A DNA stretch of 8,633 nt. Source: M55B111 sp964614065. GTDB lineage: Bacteria > Bipolaricaulota > Bipolaricaulia > M55B111. Positions within the stretch are counted from its first letter, which is position 1; each line of letters begins with the position of its first letter. The notes beneath the pieces were generated by a model. The model was given only the letters and a program-made list of their open reading frames with translations. It did no database searches and was not told where the DNA came from. Made by a program: the position numbers and the translations under genes. The stretch spans positions 1-8,633 of the forward strand of contig CAZTJJ010000075.1 in NCBI GenBank assembly GCA_964614065.1, written 5' to 3'. Below are positions 1 through 6,176 of the stretch, piece by piece.

Positions 1-65
1 AGACCAACCGATTAGCGGCAAGCGAGGACGATAGATACAAACTTAGAGTTAAAATATGTACTTAG

Positions 66-176
66 TTACTGAGACAGCTCGGTATGAAGAATGTCCTCGT
101 AGAAGGTATAGGGCGAAATTACATCCGTATTTTCAAGTAATTCTCCAATTAGCCGTTGAAAACCTCTTGCGCTCAT
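66..176 (-). CDS. Small hypothetical protein, 36 residues
   Basis: A short ORF starts with ATG at 174-176 and stops with TAA at 66-68. It is supported by an ideal Shine-Dalgarno site: AGGAGG (minus strand, 184-189) lies 7 bases before the ATG. The peptide begins MSARGFQRLIGELLEN and ends HTELSQ. It is amphipathic and mildly acidic, with no signal peptide or membrane segment. It begins 75 bases beyond the stop of the Tat-exported protein gene on the same strand, so it could be the last cistron of that operon. I do not recognise it. It could be a genuine small protein or the N-terminal stub of a longer gene cut by a frameshift or deletion, since several neighbours are truncated. The ribosome site argues that it is, or was, translated. 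Confidence 0.5.
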   Translation of the reverse strand: MSARGFQRLIGELLENTDVISPYTFYEDILHTELSQ

Positions 177-250
177 ATTAAAACCTCCTAGAAGTTTAAA
201 CGTTGAACGCCAGAATCTTAGAAACTCTCCTTTTCAGGTATAAATTATCT

Positions 251-1495
251 TTATTGTTTTTGCTCGTAATATAGCTGAACCCAGGAGAGTTCGAAATCCG
301 TATTCAACTCATCACTCAAATCCAACCCCGTTGAGAGGGAGGAATTAAATCTCAAACCTCCATGCAGTTCCATCAAATCTAGTCCTACGGAAGTATAATT
401 GGCATTACTATTTCGAGCATTACACATCATATATGGAGTATCGTAGGTAGACCGGTAATAGTAATAGCCAGACCTGTACCAGTCTTCCCAGCCGGATGTC
501 TTAATCGACGGTTCTGTTTCACCATCGACGTATAGCTCAAAGTCGGATTCCATAAATGAATCGTTGGATTTCGCGTTTACACACGACGATGTCCAGATCA
601 ACCATCCCGAAGAACCGCTTACATCGAGCATCCTATAGGTAGATTGGTTTTTTCGAACTAAGTCACGGTTCAGGTAATTAGTACCTTCTCCTTTTAGCCT
701 AAATGGGGCCGTTACTCCGTCCCGATAAGTAACCTGAGAGTAAATATATCCTGGGTTTGTGGAATTCGTATTTTGAAGCTCTATTCTTATTCCCTCAGAA
801 CAGGGTATGGGGAAATTCATCAACATATGTGTCTTCCTTCTATCGGACCAGTTACTACCTACGCTCATGTGTCGAGTACTTCCCAAAAGTGGCTCGCCCT
901 TGGCTGACAGATGATTTGCCCAAAGTGTTCCCGTATCCATCTCTATGTCGGGTTTCGTAGATCCGTCGGTATAGATTCGAAACATCGCGTCCCTGCCCAG
1001 GCGTGCTCTTCCGTGCGTTGCAATCCATATTGACGTAACAACTTTTTTGCCGGACAGATCTGCCAGAACTTTAGTCTCCCTCGGAGGAATCTCCACATTC
1101 TCTAGAGTCTTCATTTTTGTCTTCTGAGAAGGAAGGCGGAACGATTCTCCGAACTGAGTTACCGACATATTTAACATGGCCTTTCCCTGAGCATCAAAGG
1201 ACCCAAATGAAGGGTCGAAACTCAACACTTTAGCCCCGCTATTGTTCGTCATCAATGCAAACTTCTCGTTTTCGGGAATGAATATCTTATCGATCTCCAA
1301 TTCATTTGGCAATTGTAAGCTATCAATCTCAGAACTGGCTCTCGAATTTTTATTTCCCGTAAAACCCAGTACCGCTGCCCCAGCAGCTGCAAGTTTCAAA
1401 AGAGACCTTCTCGACAGATTCAACATTTCCTCTTCTCCGTCCGAATCCCGATCAGTTTCACCTGGATCCGGGCTTTCTGAGCTCGGATTACTCAC
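251..1495 (-). CDS. Tat-exported protein with DUF2961/GH172-like jelly-roll repeats
   Basis: A 414-residue protein with a GTG start preceded by AAGGGGTGAT. Residues 1-28 are Ser/Asp/Glu rich. Then comes a twin-arginine motif (SRRSLLK, residues 28-34) and an alanine-rich hydrophobic stretch (about 35-46), indicating export of a folded protein by Tat. The mature part shows two related beta-rich segments. One has FRIYTDG (174-180) and a later PIPCSEGIRIELQN (231-244). The other has FELYVDGETEPSI (321-333) followed by TSGWEDWY (335-342), then GGLRFNSSL near 381-389. This order resembles DUF2961 proteins, where an iRiy.DGe strand and a GTEDYF-like motif recur. The family includes GH172 fructo- and arabinofuranosidases. 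Glu339 would be the candidate catalytic acid. The likeness is by eye and distant; a cell-surface binding protein is the main alternative. It starts 22 bases after the glycosyltransferase stop, so the two are probably co-transcribed. Confidence 0.6.
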   Translation of the reverse strand: MSNPSSESPDPGETDRDSDGEEEMLNLSRRSLLKLAAAGAAVLGFTGNKNSRASSEIDSLQLPNELEIDKIFIPENEKFALMTNNSGAKVLSFDPSFGSFDAQGKAMLNMSVTQFGESFRLPSQKTKMKTLENVEIPPRETKVLADLSGKKVVTSIWIATHGRARLGRDAMFRIYTDGSTKPDIEMDTGTLWANHLSAKGEPLLGSTRHMSVGSNWSDRRKTHMLMNFPIPCSEGIRIELQNTNSTNPGYIYSQVTYRDGVTAPFRLKGEGTNYLNRDLVRKNQSTYRMLDVSGSSGWLIWTSSCVNAKSNDSFMESDFELYVDGETEPSIKTSGWEDWYRSGYYYYRSTYDTPYMMCNARNSNANYTSVGLDLMELHGGLRFNSSLSTGLDLSDELNTDFELSWVQLYYEQKQ

Positions 1496-1517
1496 CTGAC
1501 ATCACCCCTTAAAAAAA

Positions 1518-3419
1518 CTAATAGGATTTTCTGAGATAAACGTGCACTTTGTCGTAACCTTGCCCGAACTGACCGAAATTATCCATACTAAATTCTCGGT
1601 GGTAATTATCTTCGATAAGCTCAAGCAAGCTTTCTCGTATGCCGGAACCGGTGGTCTCGTAAATCCCGCTGTGGATAAAGTCCGTGTCAGTAATTATCAA
1701 TGCTTTGGCACTCCGGGAGCGGATATATTCCTTTAATATCTCAAAGTTTACTACCTCGTAACGCTTCGCTTTCTTCGTACTCCACTCGGGGTAAAAGGAA
1801 AATATCCCCATTTCCATCCCCTCCAGGACATTTCTGTTTGCCTCCAGGGCCAGAAAAGTGTGAGTGGTAAAAAGTAGCTGATCCGGGGTCGTGTGTTCCT
1901 TTACGAATCGCCCCACCTCCGAGACTTCGTGGACGGGAAGTCTGTTTCCGCTGAGGTTTATGTAACTCGTTCTTGGGTCAAGCACTCTATGAATGGGTCT
2001 GGCTCCGACAAAACTGAACAGGAGCAGGCCGATCACGAGCATTGCCAGTAAGGACTTTTTATAACTTTTTTTAATATCCAGGCTCCACTCGTCAAAAAGC
2101 CACCCGGCGAATATTGCCGCAAGAGGGATGTTTAACACTTGATACTCGGGTAATGAACCACCGGGAACGAAGTGAATCAAGAATACGGATGCAAATGAGC
2201 TAAAAACCAACAGGTGGGGCCAGTAATTTCTTATATCCTTCTTAGAGCTGACCCACAAACAGTTAATTCGGGGGACAAGAAAAAAACTAATCCCAAGGAA
2301 GATAAACGGCAGGAGAAAGGGAAACTTTATTAATAACTCAAAGAGAGCCCTTATCTTACCCAGAATCAACTCAGCCGGAGTCTGGGGATTATAACGAGCC
2401 AGGTGATAACCCAGGACGTTAAAGTAAGCCGCCTTTGGATCCAGGATAATAAAAGGAAGAAAAATTGACGCCAGGATTAAACTTGAGGTAGTTGCTGAGC
2501 GGAGGAGATATTTCCTTTTCACTATGGCTATATAGATAAGCGTCAAAACAAGGACGGGAAGCACGGTTAACCTAACCCCAACGGCTATAGCCAAACAAGC
2601 TACCGAAAGGGGATAGTTAAACCGCTCGTGACCCTTTTTGAAGACCAGTAACAGTGAGAGCGTAATCAGCATTACGCTGAGTGAATAGGTTTTGGTAATA
2701 ATCATGAAATAGATGACAAAAGGGTTCACGGCAATTGCCGCCCCGGCTAGCAGAGAAGCCCTTTCTCCCGAAAGGATCTTCGCTACAGCCATCGTGAGAA
2801 CTAGAGCTACCAGCCCGAATATGCCAGTGGTGATTCGACCTAAAAGAAGACTCGTCCCGAACAATTTTTGCAGTCCACCGTATATATACGGGAGCAGCGG
2901 AGTTTGGGTATAAGAAAAATCACTATAAGGGATATTCCCCTGGTATACCAATTTACCCGCGTAGAGATACCAACCTTCGTCTTCGTTAACCTCTCCCACC
3001 AGGATGTACAAGACGGCGATACAGCAAAACAGGGCTATTATCAGTACGGCTATCTTTCTGTAATTTTTCTGAAGAGGGGGGAGGTGGGCGGCTAAAGCTT
3101 TACCCTTCTTTCCAATAGCGGCAAGTTTCACCAGAATCCAGTCCGGGCGATAGAGTAAAAATGAGCAAAGCCCTGTCAGAATCAACCCAATTAGTGCCGA
3201 TAGCAGTCGGCCACGAAGAATCAATCGAAGAGTAATCGAATCCATAGTATCGCCGGTAATGAAGTACTTCTCGACGAAACCGGGTGAGAAAACTACCGCA
3301 ATTATGCATAAGACAATCCCAAAAGCCAGGCCCACGAAAGCTGTTTTCTTGACCCTCAACCTTTCTCCCTGCGGGAAATCTTTGTCTTGATTTTTACCTT
3401 CGCTGTTAGCTGTATTCAT
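1518..3419 (-). CDS. GT39-family integral membrane glycosyltransferase
   Basis: A 633-residue polytopic protein of the GT-C/PMT superfamily (glycosyltransferase family 39, ArnT-like). These enzymes transfer a sugar from a polyprenyl-phosphate donor on the outer face of the membrane to lipid, glycan or protein acceptors. A hydrophilic start of about 25 residues is followed by two hydrophobic segments (about 27-47 and 70-90) before the usual first catalytic-loop segment at about 122-142. The signature is NEDEGWYLYAGKLVYQG (145-161) then IPYSDFSYTQTPLLPYIYG (163-181); the acidic EDE at 146-148 is the expected metal/donor-binding site. Many further hydrophobic helices follow to about residue 480, then a soluble C-terminal domain of about 150 residues. 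No Shine-Dalgarno is visible before the ATG, so translation may depend on the upstream reading frame that ends 24 bases before it. The extra N-terminal helices are longer than in simple family members. Confidence 0.85.
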   Translation of the reverse strand: MNTANSEGKNQDKDFPQGERLRVKKTAFVGLAFGIVLCIIAVVFSPGFVEKYFITGDTMDSITLRLILRGRLLSALIGLILTGLCSFLLYRPDWILVKLAAIGKKGKALAAHLPPLQKNYRKIAVLIIALFCCIAVLYILVGEVNEDEGWYLYAGKLVYQGNIPYSDFSYTQTPLLPYIYGGLQKLFGTSLLLGRITTGIFGLVALVLTMAVAKILSGERASLLAGAAIAVNPFVIYFMIITKTYSLSVMLITLSLLLVFKKGHERFNYPLSVACLAIAVGVRLTVLPVLVLTLIYIAIVKRKYLLRSATTSSLILASIFLPFIILDPKAAYFNVLGYHLARYNPQTPAELILGKIRALFELLIKFPFLLPFIFLGISFFLVPRINCLWVSSKKDIRNYWPHLLVFSSFASVFLIHFVPGGSLPEYQVLNIPLAAIFAGWLFDEWSLDIKKSYKKSLLAMLVIGLLLFSFVGARPIHRVLDPRTSYINLSGNRLPVHEVSEVGRFVKEHTTPDQLLFTTHTFLALEANRNVLEGMEMGIFSFYPEWSTKKAKRYEVVNFEILKEYIRSRSAKALIITDTDFIHSGIYETTGSGIRESLLELIEDNYHREFSMDNFGQFGQGYDKVHVYLRKSY

Positions 3420-3443
3420 GATGATAAAAGCGATTATGTATAT

Positions 3444-3686
3444 TCAATGGAAATCTTTCCCATAGAAATTACTGAGATAAGTAATTTTTGAATTTTTTAC
3501 CCCATTTTGTTTCCAGAAAGCTCTTAATCCGAGCTCTTCCCACCGTAGGGCACCAGAGGTAATCGTGATAGATGGCGCCAGCAAAAATGGGTAACTTAAA
3601 TAAAGAAGGGCGGCAAATACTACCAGGTTCTCTACCCAGTGTTTCGGGCGCATGGTTTTAATCAACGCTAAACCCGTACTAGTCAT
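3444..3686 (-). pseudogene. Truncated UbiA-family prenyltransferase (decaprenyl-phosphate phosphoribosyltransferase type)
   Basis: The 80-codon reading frame begins with a good UbiA N-terminus: LIKTMRPKHWVENLVVFAALLY (residues 8-29, shown here in part) is the RPxHWxKN.. start typical of the subfamily that makes decaprenylphosphoryl-5-phosphoribose. Intact members are about 280-300 residues with NDxxDxxxD and second DxxxD prenyl-diphosphate-binding motifs. Here the similarity ends at about residue 30, and the remaining 50 residues carry none of these motifs, so the enzyme cannot be active. GGAGG lies about 12 bases before the ATG, so the start is ancestral and the 3' part has been lost, with intergenic DNA now supplying the tail. 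It sits 40 bases after the PHP gene and 24 bases before the glycosyltransferase gene on the same strand, exactly where an intact enzyme would be expected in this operon. Confidence 0.7.
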
Positions 3687-3710
3687 AAACTATCTCAGAC
3701 CTCCAGTCAG

Positions 3711-3724
3711 GTAAGACATCTTAC
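3711..3724. repeat. Short inverted repeat between PHP and ubiA' genes
   Basis: GTAAGACATCTTAC is a 14-base near-palindrome with 6-base arms and a 2-base centre, sitting just after the PHP stop codon and upstream of the GGAGG site of the truncated UbiA gene. It is too short, and lacks a T run, to be a terminator. It could be a protein-binding or RNA-processing site, or chance. Confidence 0.25.
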
Positions 3725-3726
3725 AG

Positions 3727-4323
3727 TTACACTTTTACTTTCGTCAAAAAATGGGCCAGCAGAGCTTTCGTAAAACGGTAAACGCCCGAGCTCAGGTTAC
3801 CCATTTCGAAACCAAAATGAGCATCACTCCCTGCCAGCTTTGCCAGGCCGTGTTCATCCGCAAAGTTCTCGGCTTGTCTATCGAAGGAACCGAGCAGACA
3901 CCGACCGTTAAACACTTCTACGTAATCCAATTTTTCAGCCACCTCAAAGGCGTAATCACCGAGGGCACTGCGGCGAAATTTATCAAAGGGGTGCGGTAGA
4001 TATACCTCACCTCCCTGCTCCTTGATTTCCTCGATCGTTTCGTGTAACCCGGTAGCTTGAATTTCCTCCTGTAGCCCCAAACCTATTATATCGCCTCTAT
4101 CGGTATTAATCTCTGCTCCAACAACAACATTTAGATCCGTTCCCTTTTCCTCGGCTTTTTTCTTCGTTTCCCGCCCTCCCCTGATAGTGTCGTGATCGGT
4201 TACGGCTATGGTCTCCAGGTCATTCTTTTCCGCCAGAGCTATTATCTTCTCCGGTTCCATGTGACCGTCGGAGGAATACCGGGAATGAATATGAAAGTCA
4301 GTATTCCCTCTTTCGAAACCCAT
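3727..4323 (-). CDS. PHP-domain metal-dependent phosphoesterase
   Basis: A 198-residue soluble protein of the PHP family (COG0613-like), which hydrolyses phosphoester bonds at a multi-metal centre. The expected metal ligands are all present in order: DFHIHSRYSSDG (residues 9-20), VTDHDTI (41-47), GAEI (68-71), LPHPFD (108-113) and GSDAH near residue 166. The C-terminus is a little short compared with relatives of about 210-230 residues and ends soon after the SDAH motif, but the catalytic set is complete. The ATG lies only 2 bases after the stop of the upstream flippase-like gene, so the two are translationally coupled. Its place next to a UbiA-type phosphoribosyltransferase suggests a phosphatase for a lipid- or sugar-phosphate intermediate, but this is inference; PHP proteins of this kind also act on nucleotides and short nucleic acids. 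Confidence 0.85.
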   Translation of the reverse strand: MGFERGNTDFHIHSRYSSDGHMEPEKIIALAEKNDLETIAVTDHDTIRGGRETKKKAEEKGTDLNVVVGAEINTDRGDIIGLGLQEEIQATGLHETIEEIKEQGGEVYLPHPFDKFRRSALGDYAFEVAEKLDYVEVFNGRCLLGSFDRQAENFADEHGLAKLAGSDAHFGFEMGNLSSGVYRFTKALLAHFLTKVKV

Positions 4324-4325
4324 AC

Positions 4326-5303
4326 CTATAACCCAACCCTGAAGCTTGAAAGACCTAACCTCTCTCGATTGACAAACAGTGTCGTCAGTCCAATGAAAAC
4401 CGCAAACCAGAGCGTCGACAGCCTAATTAACAGAGTTGCCGCTACTGCAATAGAGTTGCTTAATCCTGCTACAGCGACCATAATGCCGGTCATACTACCT
4501 TCCGCCACGCCGAGACCTCCCGGCAGCATGGAAACTGCCCCCATCACGGAGGAAAAGGTAAATATAAACGTCGAAAGCAGGAAACTCTGTTCTACACCCA
4601 GCCCCGAAAAGATTAGATACATAGCCACACACTCGGAACCCCATGAAAATATACTGACGGAAACGGCAATAACCAGACGGGGAAGACGTAAAAGACGGTA
4701 TGAATTTTCGTAGAAATTTCTCACCGAGTCCCCGTAGTTACCGATTATGGGTAAATATTCCAACTTATCTATCAGCCACAGGGGAAAGTCTCGGTGCTGA
4801 ATCACCAGTATCAGTCCCAGACTGAAGACGGCTACCACGATCAGAGCAATTGCCCCATACTGAAAATAGGCGACCCCGACCGAGGCAAGTAAAGTTACGG
4901 CAAGGAGGTCCGTAAACCTTTCAACCATAACTACCGGAGTCGTTTTGCTCATAACTTCGCCGGTAAGATTCTTGACCAGATAAGATTTAAACAGCTCCCC
5001 CACCTTTCCGGGAGTTATTGCCATGGCCAACCCCCCGAAAAAGACCGCAGCAGAATCTTTCCACGGAAGGTCCACTCCCAAAACCTTTAGAAAGTAATCC
5101 CACTTGACAAACCGAAGCAGATCATCTAATAATGTCAGGGACAGTATTACGGGCAAAAGAAACCAGTTAAATCGAGCCAGCGTGGGGCCAATTCTCGAAA
5201 CATCTCCATAAAGGACAAGCCCCACAAAGACTAAAAAAGCCAGCGCAACCGGAGGCAAAAAATTCCGTTTAAAGCTTAAAGGATCTTTCGGATTATTTTT
5301 CAT
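4326..5303 (-). CDS. UPF0104/MprF-type flippase-like membrane protein (LPG synthase TM region family)
   Basis: An integral membrane protein of about 325 residues with roughly eight hydrophobic helices, matching the lysylphosphatidylglycerol synthase transmembrane-region family (PF03706, AglD-like). Its signatures are clear: ITPGKVGELFKSYLVKN followed by VERFTDLLAV in the first half, and LPGGLGVAEGSM followed by LLIRLSTLWFAV near the C-terminus. Members of this family lack the aminoacyl-transfer domain of MprF and are thought to move or process lipid-linked molecules across the membrane. This fits its place as first gene of an envelope-glycan operon. The ATG at 5301-5303 gives MKNNPKDPLSFKRN directly before the first helix and is preferred. 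An ATG at 5310-5312 and a TTG at 5340-5342 are alternatives, and none has a clear Shine-Dalgarno. Stop and next start are 2 bases apart. Confidence 0.85.
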   Translation of the reverse strand: MKNNPKDPLSFKRNFLPPVALAFLVFVGLVLYGDVSRIGPTLARFNWFLLPVILSLTLLDDLLRFVKWDYFLKVLGVDLPWKDSAAVFFGGLAMAITPGKVGELFKSYLVKNLTGEVMSKTTPVVMVERFTDLLAVTLLASVGVAYFQYGAIALIVVAVFSLGLILVIQHRDFPLWLIDKLEYLPIIGNYGDSVRNFYENSYRLLRLPRLVIAVSVSIFSWGSECVAMYLIFSGLGVEQSFLLSTFIFTFSSVMGAVSMLPGGLGVAEGSMTGIMVAVAGLSNSIAVAATLLIRLSTLWFAVFIGLTTLFVNRERLGLSSFRVGL

Positions 5304-5372
5304 ATTAACCATTTCGGCGTAAACCGAAACTAATAAATTCAACCAATGCAGTCAATTACCCCGCACCAAGGC

Positions 5373-5396
5373 ACGGGCTTGTAAAGACAACCCCGT
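5373..5396 (-). promoter_or_regulatory. Leader hairpin upstream of the leftward operon
   Basis: ACGGG (5373-5377) pairs with CCCGT (5392-5396), and TTGT (5379-5382) pairs with ACAA (5387-5390), closing a 4-base AAAG loop with one C-C mismatch. It lies about 70-90 bases before the preferred start of the flippase-like gene, inside the transcript predicted from the promoter at 5413-5441. There is no U run after it, so it is not a plain terminator. A role in transcript stability or translation control is possible. Confidence 0.35.
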
Positions 5397-5412
5397 AAGG
5401 TTACCTATCTTT

Positions 5413-5441
5413 TCTTTAACGACACGTGGCCCAGCAGTCAA
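5413..5441 (-). promoter_or_regulatory. Candidate sigma-70 promoter for the leftward glycan operon
   Basis: On the minus strand TTGACT (5441-5436) matches the -35 consensus at five of six positions. After a 17-base spacer comes TAAAGA (5418-5413), a weak -10. The -35 lies in one of two tandem 12-base repeats, so a second TTGACT sits exactly 12 bases further upstream. The placement, about 110 bases before the first gene, suits the operon, but the weak -10 keeps confidence low. Confidence 0.3.
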
Positions 5442-5458
5442 TCCAGCAGTCAATCGAG
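5431..5458. repeat. Tandem 12-base direct repeat (ATTGACTGCTGG on the minus strand)
   Basis: CCAGCAGTCAAT occurs at 5431-5442 and again immediately at 5443-5454, with no bases between the copies. A third, inverted copy lies at 5539-5550. Two abutting copies near a promoter could be an operator for a dimeric regulator or a product of slippage. Confidence 0.7.
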
Positions 5459-5550
5459 GACAGTTTCCTTAAGACTGGCCGGTTATTATTTGAATGAACA
5501 TTTCTTATTATCCAGGATATAATAAAGAGCAGGGCTCGATTGACTGCTGG
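5443..5550. repeat. Perfect 16-base inverted repeat flanking a 76-base segment
   Basis: CCAGCAGTCAATCGAG (5443-5458) is the exact reverse complement of CTCGATTGACTGCTGG (5535-5550). The enclosed 76 bases (5459-5534) contain a TATAAT promoter-like sequence. The arrangement is that of an invertible promoter segment or the ends of a very small non-autonomous element. No recombinase or transposase gene lies in the window, and no target-site duplication was evident, so the role is open. The repeat itself is read directly. Confidence 0.75.
5495..5523 (+). promoter_or_regulatory. Candidate rightward promoter inside the inverted-repeat segment
   Basis: TGAACA (5495-5500, four of six to the -35 consensus), a 17-base spacer and a perfect TATAAT (5518-5523). 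Transcription would begin near 5530 and run through the right arm of the inverted repeat and the stem-loop at 5572-5589 towards the leucine-rich-repeat gene about 650 bases away. It may serve a small RNA instead. Confidence 0.35.
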
Positions 5551-5571
5551 ACAAAACCTATCTGATTCATG

Positions 5572-5589
5572 CCCGGAGCAAGCTCCGGG
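5572..5589. repeat. GC-rich stem-loop
   Basis: CCCGGAGC (5572-5579) and GCTCCGGG (5582-5589) are exact reverse complements separated by AA. The realistic hairpin has seven pairs and a 4-base loop. The following bases CTTTCTC are only weakly U rich, so it would be a poor terminator. Similar short GC-rich palindromes occur as dispersed intergenic repeats in many genomes, and this may be one. Confidence 0.45.
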
Positions 5590-5860
5590 GCTTTCTCAGC
5601 TACTCTGGTAAACTTTAGTTTCTTCCCAACGAAATCACAATACGAATTACACTTAAATAATCGAGCCTTACGGGTTGTCGTCGCCTCATAAGTAAAATCG
5701 AGTCGAAAGGGATTTTCAGATATAGATTTCCTGGATGCCAGCCGGGTCCTCCAGGGTGGCAAAGGTGAGGTTAACATTGAGAGAGACAAGCAGTGACGAA
5801 GTTGAAGTTAAGGAAAACGAAGATAACTTCGAGTACATTTTATTATGAGTAGACTATGGC

Positions 5861-5960
5861 GCCCTAGCTATCCACCTAAGCCGGGATGTAGCCATGAGAG
5901 GGCCTCCTTAAAGGAGTGACCCTGCAATTCTACTTCCAGCAATGGTGGGCAAACTGGAGG
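5861..5960 (+). ncRNA. Candidate structured RNA, unknown class
   Basis: Helices read directly: GCCCT (5861-5865) with AGGGC (5899-5903), enclosing GCTA (5867-5870) with TAGC (5889-5892) and TCC (5871-5873) with GGA (5884-5886). Next comes a hairpin CTCCT (5904-5908) with AGGAG (5912-5916). Last is CTTCCAG (5933-5939) with CTGGAGG (5954-5960), with a 14-base loop. AGGG (5899-5902) can instead pair with CCCT (5920-5923), which would open the first helix. I do not recognise a riboswitch, ribozyme or intron domain. It lies about 220-320 bases before the leucine-rich-repeat gene. Strand is assumed from that gene; the complement would fold similarly. Confidence 0.3.
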
Positions 5961-6141
5961 AAGAGAAAAATGGGAAGGTTAATTAGGTTGAAGAAGCAAC
6001 ATTTTTCGAGAAAATAATGGGGGTTAGAAGTCCCTCGGCACATAATTACAAGTGTAGTTGAACTATTTAACCAGAGGCGGGTTTTACCTAACGGGTTTTA
6101 GTTAAAGTGAAAAACGCTTGGTGGTAATTGGTTTGGAGAGG

Positions 6142-6164
6142 TTCGCGAAATCGCTTCCGGAAGC
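6142..6164 (+). promoter_or_regulatory. Two palindromes just upstream of the ribosome site
   Basis: TTCGCGAA (6142-6149) and GCTTCCGGAAGC (6153-6164) are perfect palindromes three bases apart. The second directly abuts AAGGGG (6165-6170), the ribosome site of the following gene. In the mRNA either could hairpin only with a strained loop, so they are better seen as possible DNA-binding sites or a control on ribosome access. Confidence 0.35.
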
Positions 6165-6176
6165 AAGGGGATAAAC

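Larger units (their letters stand above)
5343..6176. other. 834-base intergenic region between divergent genes, no convincing gene
   Basis: No reading frame here has protein-like composition with a ribosome site. The left third holds the presumed leader and promoter of the leftward operon, with a tandem 12-base repeat. The middle has an inverted repeat around a promoter-like sequence, a GC-rich stem-loop (5572-5589) and an imperfect inverted repeat at 5736-5761 (TGCCAGCC against GGGTGGCA, one mismatch). A further 7-base inverted repeat (CGAAGTT 5797-5803, AACTTCG 5825-5831) precedes a stretch at 5861-5960 with RNA-like helices. The right end carries two palindromes directly before the ribosome site of the leucine-rich-repeat gene. 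I saw no clear promoter for that gene close to its start. Confidence 0.6.

Noticed and set aside
4192..4713. 173-codon plus-strand frame
   Set aside because: It lies antisense to two strongly supported genes (PHP and flippase-like) and shows no coherent protein character.
5571..5597. Stem-loop as a Rho-independent terminator
   Set aside because: The sequence after the stem is CTTTCTC rather than a run of T, and on the other strand it is A/G rich, so termination is not supported.
5508..5789. 93-codon minus-strand reading frame
   Set aside because: It spans the inverted repeat, the GC-rich stem-loop and other repeats, has no ribosome site and has no domain-like composition. It is best read as non-coding repeat DNA.
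5831..6010. Group II intron or known riboswitch
   Set aside because: No intron domain V-like hairpin, no 5' GUGYG boundary and none of the riboswitch core sequences I know could be found, so the class is left open.
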